A stretch of 60,615 nt of DNA from Desulfobacterales bacterium (lineage in GTDB: Bacteria > Desulfobacterota > Desulfovibrionia > Desulfovibrionales > Desulfothermaceae): NCBI GenBank assembly GCA_027064715.1, contig JAMOPG010000035.1:1-60615 (forward strand), written 5' to 3'. A model generated the notes under the pieces. The model searched no databases, was not told the origin of the DNA, and saw nothing but the letters and a program-made list of their open reading frames with translations. Shown in pieces: positions 41,500 through 50,562 of the stretch. Position 1 is the stretch's first letter. Each line of letters begins with the position of its first letter. A program made the translations under genes and the position numbers.

Positions 41500-41748
41500 T
41501 TAATACCAGAGAAGTCTTTTTTTCTTTTTTTCTCTAAAGTCTATTTCCACTGCGATCATATTTTTTTGCTGGATTAAGTTGTGAATCTCGTTGGCATAGC
41601 ATACACCTTTGCTCAAGTCTTCGTGAAGCATAAGGTCTTTAATTTTTTCTTCAATCTTCTTTTTTTCTTGAATTAAATTCTCTATTTCCTCATCCAATTT
41701 TTTTATTTTCTGAGACAAGGATTCTTCTTCTGATCTTTTTGGGATCAT
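41500..41748 (-). CDS. Small coiled-coil protein overlapping the EPSPS-like gene
   Basis: 82 aa, highly charged helical (SQKIKKLDEEIENLIQEKKKIEEKIKDLML); overlaps the end of the upstream CDS by 59 nt on the same strand. Confidence 0.5.
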   Translation of the reverse strand: MIPKRSEEESLSQKIKKLDEEIENLIQEKKKIEEKIKDLMLHEDLSKGVCYANEIHNLIQQKNMIAVEIDFREKKKKRLLWY

Positions 41749-43303
41749 CTGTGTCCCCCTTTTTTTTCTCCATTGTGAGTTTATTATAATTTATGATTGG
41801 AAGTGATTTGAAATATGTCCAGTAAGGAGGCCACAACTTTGTAATCTCTCCAGGATTTTCTAAAATAAATTCTACCCCTTGAGTACTAATCAGTGAGGCA
41901 CAAATGCTCCATCTTGGATGAGGGGCGTGAAATTTAACCTGAGTAGTGGAAAAGTTTTTTGTATCTGGTATGAATAGTTTTTTATCTTGTATATGAAAAC
42001 TAACCAAAAATTTTTTTAAAAAGCCTTCTAAAAAATCAATTTCTTCATCTGGGATATTTAAAATGGTGCCTGATTTATTGGAAAAAATGAAACCTAGAGC
42101 AAGGGGAAGTAGTTGACCATTCTCTTTTACATCAAAGACCACATCATGTTTTTTATTGTGTTTTGTTTTTAAACGAATTTGATGGGCATCAGTTATAATA
42201 TCATTAGTTTCTAATCTTAAAATTTCCATAAATAGCTTTGCATCATTAAAAAATTCAGGGAAAATACCTGTAATTTGTAATTGTCCTCCTAATATTATTG
42301 GGAAAGCAAGAAGATATGAAGTGAGTTCTGGATCTACAAGATGTTCAATCCCATTAAATGATATTGTACTTGAGTGTATTACAATTTTATTATCAAGATG
42401 TTCATAATTTATAGCTGCTTTTTTAAATATATAAAACACCCTTTGCACTATTGGAGAATCTTTTATATCTTTTTTAGTAATTACTGTAATTTTGGGAAGT
42501 TTGAATTTAGGTAATGTCAAAAGTAACGCAGCTATTGCTTCATCCTCTATCTCTTGTGGTAAGATTATTTGATCATTAATTGCTCCTGTTGCTTCAATCC
42601 TTATTGGCAATGAAAGGCTTCCTGGGATTAATGGAGCAATCCTTGCCCCCATTTGTTCAAACACAGAAAATATATTTTTTAGATTGATTGTCTTTAAAAT
42701 ACCATCTCCTGTGAATTTACATATAGTTGGATTTATGACAGAGGCAAAAAGAAAGAAATAGAGGTTTAAGAGGTCATCCCCAATATATATGGATTTTTTG
42801 TCAAAATTTATTTTTGAAGATACTTCTCGAAAAATTGTCTCTTTATCCCATGAAAATGCGCCACCAGCAACTTTTGATGCTTTGAGAAAATCATAGATAC
42901 TGTCTGTGAGAACCACATGTTTTAGTTTTAGAGCTATATTGTGAACATACGAAAAATAGAGGGCAAGTTTAGTAATGAGGACATCCAGAGGTCCAGGAAG
43001 ATCTATGTTTACGTTTTTTGCTTTAGATTTTATTGAGAATATCTTTTCCTCTTCTTTTTTTACAAACTCATAAGAGAGGGAGTTTAACAGATTGTATATG
43101 GTCCTTAATGTCCTTTGATTTAAGCCTGTATCAAGGGCGAAATTAGACCACACCTTCCACATATTAGCTTCAAATTCACTGTCAGTCACAGGTTCATCCT
43201 TTTTCTTCTTTTTTTCCAAAAGATTGGCATAAGCCTCTGCCCTTTTTTTTATCAATTCTAAGATTTTACTATCTAACATTTTTATTGGATTATTTTTTTT
43301 CAT
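41690..43303 (-). CDS. Divergent EPSP synthase (AroA)-fold protein with helical N-terminal extension
   Basis: EPSPS-like order of motifs: IYIGDDLLNLYFFLFASV...FTGDGILKTINLKNIFSVFEQMGARI...LVDPELTSYLLAFPIILGGQLQITGI...DVKENGQLLPLALGFIF; N-terminal LDSKILELIKKRAEAYANLL resembles a chorismate-mutase helix. SD GAGGAG before ATG. Confidence 0.6.
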   Translation of the reverse strand: MKKNNPIKMLDSKILELIKKRAEAYANLLEKKKKKDEPVTDSEFEANMWKVWSNFALDTGLNQRTLRTIYNLLNSLSYEFVKKEEEKIFSIKSKAKNVNIDLPGPLDVLITKLALYFSYVHNIALKLKHVVLTDSIYDFLKASKVAGGAFSWDKETIFREVSSKINFDKKSIYIGDDLLNLYFFLFASVINPTICKFTGDGILKTINLKNIFSVFEQMGARIAPLIPGSLSLPIRIEATGAINDQIILPQEIEDEAIAALLLTLPKFKLPKITVITKKDIKDSPIVQRVFYIFKKAAINYEHLDNKIVIHSSTISFNGIEHLVDPELTSYLLAFPIILGGQLQITGIFPEFFNDAKLFMEILRLETNDIITDAHQIRLKTKHNKKHDVVFDVKENGQLLPLALGFIFSNKSGTILNIPDEEIDFLEGFLKKFLVSFHIQDKKLFIPDTKNFSTTQVKFHAPHPRWSICASLISTQGVEFILENPGEITKLWPPYWTYFKSLPIINYNKLTMEKKKGDTDDPKKIRRRILVSENKKIG

Positions 43304-43513
43304 TTTCTCCTCTTTAAGGATGGGAAAAAGGTAGGTTAATCAATTAAAGGTGTTTTGAAAATTGATTTTAAAAAGTTGCGATAGATTAATGATGCTAAAT
43401 TTTTTTATGGGAGTCAATGTGAATTTTTTTATTTTCTCAGCACCATTGGGCCATTTTTTACAAGATTTTTAAAGAACGATAACAATCTTGAATTGATAGC
43501 TCAATATTTGGGG

Positions 43514-43540
43514 TTGACTAATTTATTTAGTTAATATGAA
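43514..43540 (+). promoter_or_regulatory. Weak candidate promoter for the PiT-DUF47 operon
   Basis: TTGACT (43514-43519), 15-nt spacer, TATGAA (43535-43540). Confidence 0.3.
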
Positions 43541-43564
43541 ATTACTATTGATTAGAGGATAGGT

Positions 43565-44656
43565 ATGGATAATATTGGTATTTATTTATTAGTTGCACTT
43601 GTTTTGATCTTTACTTATGTAAATGGATTCCATGATGGATGCAATGTAGTTGCAACTATCATTGCATCGCGATCAATGGGACCCAAAAAGGCACTTTTAT
43701 GGGCAAGTTTATTTGAGTTTATTGGTGCCGCATTTTTGGGAACTGCTGTTGCTGTTACCATTGGAAAAGGCATTATTGATCCTGTAGTGTTATCCTCTAA
43801 TACAAATGTGGGACTATTTATGGTGTTTAGTGCAATATCGTGTGCCCTTGTGTGGAATATTATAACATGGCTTATAGCAATTCCATCTAGTTCTTCTCAT
43901 GCCTTGATAGGAGGTATTGTTGGAGCAGGAATAGGAGCCTATGGGTTTGATGTTATAAATTGGCACATTTTTTTTTACAAGGTCCTATTAATAATGTTTT
44001 TAACTCCCATTATTGGAATGATTGTGGGGTATGTCTTGACAAAGATTATTTTTTCATTGCTGGCAAATTGCAGTTCTAAAATAAATTTTTTTATAAAGCG
44101 TATTCAGTTTTTGAGTATGTGTTTTTTAGGGGCTTCCCATGGAACCAATGATGCTCAAAAATCCATGGGGCTGATTGCAATGTTGCTTGCAACAAGTGGT
44201 ATTATTCAAGGTTTTTATGTACCTAAATGGGTGATTTTTGCCTGTGCCTTGGCAATATCTTTGGGGGTATTAAGTGGGGGGTGGCGGTTAATCAAGACCA
44301 TAGGTTTTAGGATCTTTCGTTTAGAACCCATTCATTCCTTTAATGCTCAACTTGCAGCTGGAAGTGTGATCTATGTATCTGGGCTTTTAGGTGGGCCAGT
44401 TAGTACCTCGCAGATTATGAGTTCCTCCATTATGGGTGTGGGAGCTGCCCATAGATTCAAAGAGGTTAGGTGGATAATAGCAAAGGATATATTTATGGCC
44501 TGGTTTATAACTATTCCTGTTGTATGTGTTGCATCATTAATAAGTTACTGGGTCCTTGCGTATTTTGGGAAGGTGGAACAAACAAGTTTTCCTTTGTTTA
44601 TTAACCTGATTAAAAACATATTCAGGATAGTACATGTTTTTTTTCAACTTAAATAA
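43565..44656 (+). CDS. Inorganic phosphate transporter, PiT family
   Basis: FTYVNGFHDGCNVVATIIASRSM; SSSHALIGGIVGAG; GASHGTNDAQKSMGLIAM; GGPVSTSQIMSSSIMGVGAAHR. Confidence 0.95.
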   Translation: MDNIGIYLLVALVLIFTYVNGFHDGCNVVATIIASRSMGPKKALLWASLFEFIGAAFLGTAVAVTIGKGIIDPVVLSSNTNVGLFMVFSAISCALVWNIITWLIAIPSSSSHALIGGIVGAGIGAYGFDVINWHIFFYKVLLIMFLTPIIGMIVGYVLTKIIFSLLANCSSKINFFIKRIQFLSMCFLGASHGTNDAQKSMGLIAMLLATSGIIQGFYVPKWVIFACALAISLGVLSGGWRLIKTIGFRIFRLEPIHSFNAQLAAGSVIYVSGLLGGPVSTSQIMSSSIMGVGAAHRFKEVRWIIAKDIFMAWFITIPVVCVASLISYWVLAYFGKVEQTSFPLFINLIKNIFRIVHVFFQLK

Positions 44657-45254
44657 AAAAAAGAAAAAGCCTGATTTTTTTGAACTTTTGTACCTTCAGG
44701 CATCTAAGACACATGAGGGATGCAAGGTTTTAGATAAGTTTTTTCAAGGAAAATTAGAAAATGCAACTGATATTATATGTGAATTAGAGCATGAAACAGA
44801 TGAATACAGGAGATTTATAATAGATGATTTGAATAAGACATTTATTACTCCACTTGATAGAAAGGATATTTACGCAATATCCAGAGCAATTGATGATATT
44901 ATGGATATGACAAAGGCCATTATTGAAGAGGTTGAGGTGTTTGAAGTTGAGCCAAATGAGTATATGAAGATAATAACATCTACTTTGTCTCACGCCATGG
45001 CCAAGCTTTCTGATTCTTTTAAGCATTTAAAAGAAAGACCAAATTTGTCCAGAGAAGCTGCAGTAAGATCTAATCTTTTATTAAACAATTTAGGTCACTT
45101 ATACATTGAAGCCATTAAAGATCTTGCAGAATCAGGACGTGAGATATCATATTTATTCAAGATAAGAGAGGTGTTTCACAGACTCTTTGAGCTTGTAAAA
45201 CAAATAAGATATACTAACAATATCTTATTAGATATCATAATAAAAAGTTGGTAG
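44634..45254 (+). CDS. DUF47/PhoU-like protein
   Basis: DIICELEHETDEYRRFIIDDLNKTFITPLDRKDIYAISRAIDDIMDM; overlaps the PiT gene. Confidence 0.93.
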   Translation: MFFFNLNKKKKKPDFFELLYLQASKTHEGCKVLDKFFQGKLENATDIICELEHETDEYRRFIIDDLNKTFITPLDRKDIYAISRAIDDIMDMTKAIIEEVEVFEVEPNEYMKIITSTLSHAMAKLSDSFKHLKERPNLSREAAVRSNLLLNNLGHLYIEAIKDLAESGREISYLFKIREVFHRLFELVKQIRYTNNILLDIIIKSW

Positions 45255-45258
45255 AAAA

Positions 45259-46149
45259 GTGTTAAAAAGACCGAAACAAGAGATCAGGATTAACACAAGA
45301 TATCATGGCAAAAAGCTGTTTCAATTTTTAGATGAATTTTTGGAGAAAAAGATCCCCAAATCTGCCCTTATGAAATGGATTAGAAAAGGGGCAGTTAGAG
45401 TTGATGGAAAGAAATTCAAACCCTTTGATAGAGTATTTAAAGGTCAAGTTGTCACAATTCCTTCGCATGAATTAGAGGACACAACAAAAATAGATACCAA
45501 GTCTCAAAATCCTTTTTTAATCAAAAAGATCTATGAAGACGATGAGATTTTGGTTTTGTATAAGCCACCTAATCTTCCTACCCAACCTGGAAAAGGGGTA
45601 AATGATAGTCTTTATCAAAGATTGAAAAATCATTACCAAAAAGACACCCCATATCTCGTGCACAGGCTGGATAAAGAGACATCAGGATTAATTGTGACTG
45701 CAAAAACTTATAGTGCGCTTCATAAGTTACAACAACTTTTTAAAAAAAGGGAAATTACTAAAGTATATCTTGCGTGGGTAATAGGAACTACCCATTTTGA
45801 TAAATGGACAAAGATTGAGCATGAATTTGAAGAGGAGAGAGATAATAAGAAAAAATATGTTAAAGCCAGAAGTTATATAATTACGTTGGTGAATAAAGGA
45901 AATAATAGCTTATTGGGAATATGTTTGGTAACAGGGAGAAAACATCAGATAAGGATCCAACTATCCAAAATGGGTCATCCCATAGTTGGAGAAAAGAAGT
46001 ATGGAAATATCCCCAGTACTCAGGGGCTTTTGTTACATGCTTATTTACTTACATGGGAAGATAAATTATTTGTGTGTAATCCACCCTGGATGCGAAAATT
46101 TATGATAAAAGATGAGTTTTTAAAAAAAATTTTTCCCCTTCCAAAATGA
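45259..46149 (+). CDS. RluA family pseudouridine synthase
   Basis: S4-like N-terminus; LVHRLDKETSGLIVTAKT; VTGRKHQIRIQLSKMGHPIVGEKKYG. GTG start. Confidence 0.95.
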   Translation: MLKRPKQEIRINTRYHGKKLFQFLDEFLEKKIPKSALMKWIRKGAVRVDGKKFKPFDRVFKGQVVTIPSHELEDTTKIDTKSQNPFLIKKIYEDDEILVLYKPPNLPTQPGKGVNDSLYQRLKNHYQKDTPYLVHRLDKETSGLIVTAKTYSALHKLQQLFKKREITKVYLAWVIGTTHFDKWTKIEHEFEEERDNKKKYVKARSYIITLVNKGNNSLLGICLVTGRKHQIRIQLSKMGHPIVGEKKYGNIPSTQGLLLHAYLLTWEDKLFVCNPPWMRKFMIKDEFLKKIFPLPK

Positions 46150-46977
46150 TTATTTATCTGGAATAGAGGATTTTTTTATTCCTAATCTTCCAAACCATGA
46201 AGTGTGCTTTTTTATAAATTTCCAACACTGCTCTAGGTCCTCCTTTGTGTGGGGCTCTAATGTAAATGTTGGAGAAAGTTCTAAGAGTTCTAATCCTGCA
46301 AAAAGTTCTGCCCATGGAATAGATCCAACTCCTAACCCAAAATGGTCATCTTTGACACCGTCATTGTCATGCAAATGTAGGTGTCTTAAATAAGGGGCCA
46401 TTACTTGAATCCATTTTGACATATTGTCTAATTTTAAGCCTCCACTATAACTTGCCCAGTGGCCAACATCAAAGCAAAATTTTATATTTAAATGGGAAAG
46501 CTCTGAAAAAAGATCAGCAAGAGCTTTTGGGTCATACTCTCTGACATTTTCCAAGTAAATAGGTGGATGGTCAGGCCAACTATCAACAATCCTTTCCCAT
46601 GTTTCCACTGATCTTTTGAGCCACTGAGAGAAAAGTTCAATATATAGAGGGATAAAATTGGCGTGAGCCACTAAGAATTTGGGGTTATAAATCTTTGCAA
46701 TATCAAGTGCGCTTATTAATCGTTTTCTAGTGGCTTCCAATATATAATTATCAATGCTTCCAGGTTGTAAATCGTGAAATGGTAGATGGATAGAACAAAC
46801 AAGACCATTTTTTTCTATCTGTTCTGCAATCTTTTTATGCCATTTAATCTCTATATAGTCAATGGAGATGGCATCTAAACCCAATTCAGGATTTATTTTA
46901 TGTGCTATAAAGTATTCAAGATATGTTTTGTCTCTGTGTATGTATCTTAAAGGTAGATTCACAAAATATTTAACCAT
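46150..46977 (-). CDS. Sugar phosphate isomerase/epimerase (xylose isomerase-like TIM barrel)
   Basis: SIHLPFHDLQPGSID; LVAHANF; IYLENVREYDPKALADLFSEL; FCFDVGHWAS; HLHDNDGVKDDHFGLGVG. Confidence 0.88.
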   Translation of the reverse strand: MVKYFVNLPLRYIHRDKTYLEYFIAHKINPELGLDAISIDYIEIKWHKKIAEQIEKNGLVCSIHLPFHDLQPGSIDNYILEATRKRLISALDIAKIYNPKFLVAHANFIPLYIELFSQWLKRSVETWERIVDSWPDHPPIYLENVREYDPKALADLFSELSHLNIKFCFDVGHWASYSGGLKLDNMSKWIQVMAPYLRHLHLHDNDGVKDDHFGLGVGSIPWAELFAGLELLELSPTFTLEPHTKEDLEQCWKFIKKHTSWFGRLGIKKSSIPDK

Positions 46978-47006
46978 AATATTACTCTTATTGGTTTTAA
47001 TGAGAT

Positions 47007-48713
47007 CTATTTACCTGATATCTCAAACACATGGGTGATAGTGGCTAAATCAGTATTTACCATCTTTATTGAAACTGTCTTTCCTTTTTGGATATGAATT
47101 TTTGTAGGCAAAGATATCACTTTGTTCTCCATAATAAGAATTGTATTTGAGTCTTTTGAGATATCATCATAAAAATCAATTAGGTAACTGCCTTCAGGTA
47201 AAATCAATTTTTTCAAAGAGTCAAGCACAAAGATGTGTTTATTGTCTTTTATGGTAATGGTTGGTGTTATTGGTGGTGCCACAATAATGTTAAAGCCAGG
47301 ATTTTCTGTAGGTCCATCATCTTTGCAAACTTCACATATCCATACACCTGTTTGTAAAACCTCTTTTATGTATCTCTTGATAAAAAATCTCTTGTCTAAA
47401 ATAACTTCACTGTATATATCTTGTCCTTGATTTAATCCTGCTCTAGATATATAGCCCTTTACATTTATCACATTATTGTTTGTCCCTGTTAAAGTGCCAT
47501 ATAAGATCAACTTGTCTCCTTCATAAGCTATTATTGAGGAATTTTGCGGAATCACCATAAGTTTGTTATTTAAGGAACACACAAATAATTCCCGGTTGCT
47601 ATCTGTCTTTATTTGTTTTTCATATTTTAATGACCACTTTTTTAAGATGGTTCCATCAATAGATAAATATAATTGAGTCCATTTTCTATTTGGAATTATA
47701 TAATTGCTTTTCAATAAATTAAGCCAAGGAATCCCTTTTATAAAGATACCTATTTGTTCTTTTTTTATTGTCTGCTTGTCATAATATGCCTTTATTTCAG
47801 CAATATCATATATTGTTATTTGTGAAATATTTGTAACATCGTTTCCATTTATATATATTTTACATGACGTGGGAAGATTTTTTATTAAAGCAATTTTTAT
47901 ATTATTATGATTTTCAACTATGATGCCTAATTTCTTTAATAGAAGGGTTACAGCCTTTAATTGAATCTGTACCTTCCATTTTATGTTTTTTATATCTTTG
48001 CTTACCTCTATTGCAAATGCAGGTCTATGCAATTTTGTAAGTACATAGTAGGTAAATGACTTTTTTTGTTCTGCATATTTCGTATGCGGTGATAGTGTAT
48101 TTGTATTAAATATAGTAAACTTGAATTTATGATTGTGTATATAAACATTTAGTTCATCTTTTACTTCTTTTACTATTTTTTCAAGATCTATATTTCTATA
48201 TTTTGCTGTATCAATAATAAATGATTGTCCATATCTTTTGGGATTTTTTAAATAATCAATATAGATAGGGCTATAAAATCCTGATCCTTCGTGAAGATGA
48301 ATAATTCCATCACTTAAGGATGCAAGGAGTTTGATTGCATTAGCTAAATAGTCTTCAAATAATGTATTATAATATTGATCAAATCGTCTATTTAAATCTA
48401 CATTTAATCCTCTTTTTCTATTCATTATAGCTAGTACATTTGCCCTTGGTACCACTATTAAATTACCTTTTTTTACGTGGAGTTTAAGTAGTTGTTCTGC
48501 AGTGAGCACACCACAGATTTCATCCCCCTGTATTCCTCCTTGAACCATAATAGTGGGACCTGGATTATCTCCTTGAATAAAATAAGCAACTAAGGGAAAA
48601 CTACTGTTTTTAAAAAACGTTATCTTTTGGATCTGTTGGCCAAATATTAAGGATGGAAAAAAGATGAAAAAAAATATAAAAAATATCAGGATGTCTTTCA
48701 TAGGGGTCTCCAT
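47007..48713 (-). CDS. Csd4/Pgp1-like M99-family peptidoglycan DL-carboxypeptidase
   Basis: Signal peptide; TIMVQGGIQGDEICGVLTAEQLLKLHV (QxxE zinc motif); RANVLAIMNRKRGLNVDLNRRFD; DGIIHLHEGSGFYSP; RPAFAIEVSKDI; extra beta-rich C-terminal domains. Confidence 0.82.
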   Translation of the reverse strand: METPMKDILIFFIFFFIFFPSLIFGQQIQKITFFKNSSFPLVAYFIQGDNPGPTIMVQGGIQGDEICGVLTAEQLLKLHVKKGNLIVVPRANVLAIMNRKRGLNVDLNRRFDQYYNTLFEDYLANAIKLLASLSDGIIHLHEGSGFYSPIYIDYLKNPKRYGQSFIIDTAKYRNIDLEKIVKEVKDELNVYIHNHKFKFTIFNTNTLSPHTKYAEQKKSFTYYVLTKLHRPAFAIEVSKDIKNIKWKVQIQLKAVTLLLKKLGIIVENHNNIKIALIKNLPTSCKIYINGNDVTNISQITIYDIAEIKAYYDKQTIKKEQIGIFIKGIPWLNLLKSNYIIPNRKWTQLYLSIDGTILKKWSLKYEKQIKTDSNRELFVCSLNNKLMVIPQNSSIIAYEGDKLILYGTLTGTNNNVINVKGYISRAGLNQGQDIYSEVILDKRFFIKRYIKEVLQTGVWICEVCKDDGPTENPGFNIIVAPPITPTITIKDNKHIFVLDSLKKLILPEGSYLIDFYDDISKDSNTILIMENKVISLPTKIHIQKGKTVSIKMVNTDLATITHVFEISGK

Positions 48714-49999
48714 ATCTCTTTTTGGATCTTATATGAACCTTTATATGGATATATAATAAGGGTCTTAATTCCAATATCCTGATAATGATCTGCTCTATAT
48801 TTTTGTAAAAATTTCACTTTAAATCCTGATGGGTCAATGGATATATTTATATTTTGCAATTCAACTGATATTTTTTGGATATTTCTCCATAGCCTTTGTT
48901 TATGATAGTAAATAGATTCTTTAGCGCTTAAATTATTTTGTGTTGCATGTTTATCATAAAAAGATAAAAATTTTTCAATATCTTTATTTTCCCAGGCATT
49001 TTTCCATTTTTTTAAGAAACTATTTATTTTTGCAGTGTGTAATTTTAGATATTCATTATCTAAATTTATGTTAGAATAAATCCATTCTGATGCCACAATT
49101 TTATATTCATTCTCTTTTTGCATTAAATACACACGTTTTATACCTGTTGATTTAAAATATGGACACCTAAACATCTCATAAAAATAGGAAACAATATAGT
49201 ATGGACCAGTTAAGATATATATTTTAGGGACAAAGATATCTATCCATTTATATTTTTTGAAATAGTGTCTTTTCTGTTTAATAAATTTATCAAATGGTGT
49301 ATTGCTCGTTATACTAAAGGCTATTTTGTCATAATATTTGAAATAAGAGTCATTTTTGTCTTTCCATGCATTTATCCAATCTTCTATGATTTTCCTTATT
49401 TTTTCTAAGTCCTTAAGCTGATCAGGTGAAGGATCTCTTATTTTTATTTTGCTGGCAATTAAGATAGGTGTGAAATTGAGTTTTATATAATTTCCAATTA
49501 CTTTTAAAGGATTATTTTTTATTGCAATGCAGCCTTTTGTATCATAGGGCACAAGCTTTTTACCTCTGCCATGCAACCAGATACCATCGCCATTTTTATG
49601 TAGTAATTTGTCTATTGGATTTGGGTAATTTAGGGGAAAAGCCAAATTTCCATATAGAAGAAAATCAGGTGGATTATTTATTTTTTTCCTAAAAAAATAT
49701 ATTCCCTCAGGGGTTTTTTTATCACCATGGCTTGTTTTATCCCCTTTAATTGCACCAGTGGAGCATGGTTCTCTTTTTATAAACTTAATAGTGCCATTTT
49801 TGTAGTTGGCTACATATAACATTTGTTTTTGCTTATCCACCAAAAGAAAAACAGAAGGCAAATATTTGTGGGGAAAGATAGTGATCGTGTTTGCAAAACA
49901 GATATTGAAATCAATTAATCCAAAAACAAAAAAACAAAAAAGGAAAAATAGGATTTTTTTGGTAAGATATCTTTTATTTTCCAAACTTGAACAATTCAT
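48698..49999 (-). CDS. Csd6/Pgp2-like L,D-transpeptidase-fold protein with NTF2-like C-terminal domains
   Basis: GDKTSHGDKKTPEGIYFF; GDGIWLHGRGKKLVPYDTKGCIAI catalytic His/Cys motif; two tandem NTF2-like segments (IRKIIEDWINAWKDKNDSYFKYYDKIAF... and INSFLKKWKNAWENKDIEKFLSFYDKHA...). Confidence 0.82.
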   Translation of the reverse strand: MNCSSLENKRYLTKKILFFLFCFFVFGLIDFNICFANTITIFPHKYLPSVFLLVDKQKQMLYVANYKNGTIKFIKREPCSTGAIKGDKTSHGDKKTPEGIYFFRKKINNPPDFLLYGNLAFPLNYPNPIDKLLHKNGDGIWLHGRGKKLVPYDTKGCIAIKNNPLKVIGNYIKLNFTPILIASKIKIRDPSPDQLKDLEKIRKIIEDWINAWKDKNDSYFKYYDKIAFSITSNTPFDKFIKQKRHYFKKYKWIDIFVPKIYILTGPYYIVSYFYEMFRCPYFKSTGIKRVYLMQKENEYKIVASEWIYSNINLDNEYLKLHTAKINSFLKKWKNAWENKDIEKFLSFYDKHATQNNLSAKESIYYHKQRLWRNIQKISVELQNINISIDPSGFKVKFLQKYRADHYQDIGIKTLIIYPYKGSYKIQKEIWRPL

Positions 50000-50528
50000 C
50001 TTTAGTAAAAATGGATTTTAGCTTAAGACCTTGTTTTTCAATATTTTCCCTACCGCCTTCTTCTCTATCTAAAACACATAGAATTTCCAAAACCTTAAGC
50101 CCTGCATCTTGTATGCGTCTGACTGCAGTGAGCACACTACCACCTGTGGTTACCACGTCTTCTAAAAGAACAATCTTTTGTCCTGCATGGAAATTCTGTA
50201 ATCCTTCTAAATAGTTTTGAGTTCCATGTGTCTTTGCCTCTTTTCTCACTATTATTCCTGGAAGAGGCCTTTTTTCCAGGTATGAGATAAGGACAACAGC
50301 AGAAACCAAGGGATCTGCCCCAAGGGTCATGCCTGCAACACCATCGGCATCTGGTGAGATCATTTCAAAAAATATTTTTCCAATTAGATATAGTCCCTCT
50401 GGATAAAGTGCTGTTGACCTACAATCAAAATAATAATTGCTTTTTTTCCCTGAAGTTAATGTAACTTCCCCTTCTATATATGATTTTTCTAAAAGGAGTC
50501 TTGCAAGCCTTTTTTTTTGTTCATTCAT
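49974..50528 (-). CDS. pyrE: Orotate phosphoribosyltransferase
   Basis: EGEVTLTSGKKSNYYFDCRSTALYPEGLYLIG; GMTLGADPLVSAV; VVLLEDVVTTGGSVL pattern (KIVLLEDVVTTGGSVLTAVRRI). Confidence 0.95.
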   Translation of the reverse strand: MNEQKKRLARLLLEKSYIEGEVTLTSGKKSNYYFDCRSTALYPEGLYLIGKIFFEMISPDADGVAGMTLGADPLVSAVVLISYLEKRPLPGIIVRKEAKTHGTQNYLEGLQNFHAGQKIVLLEDVVTTGGSVLTAVRRIQDAGLKVLEILCVLDREEGGRENIEKQGLKLKSIFTKDELFKFGK

Positions 50529-50562
50529 AAAATATCCTTGATAAAAAACTTACTGATAAGTA

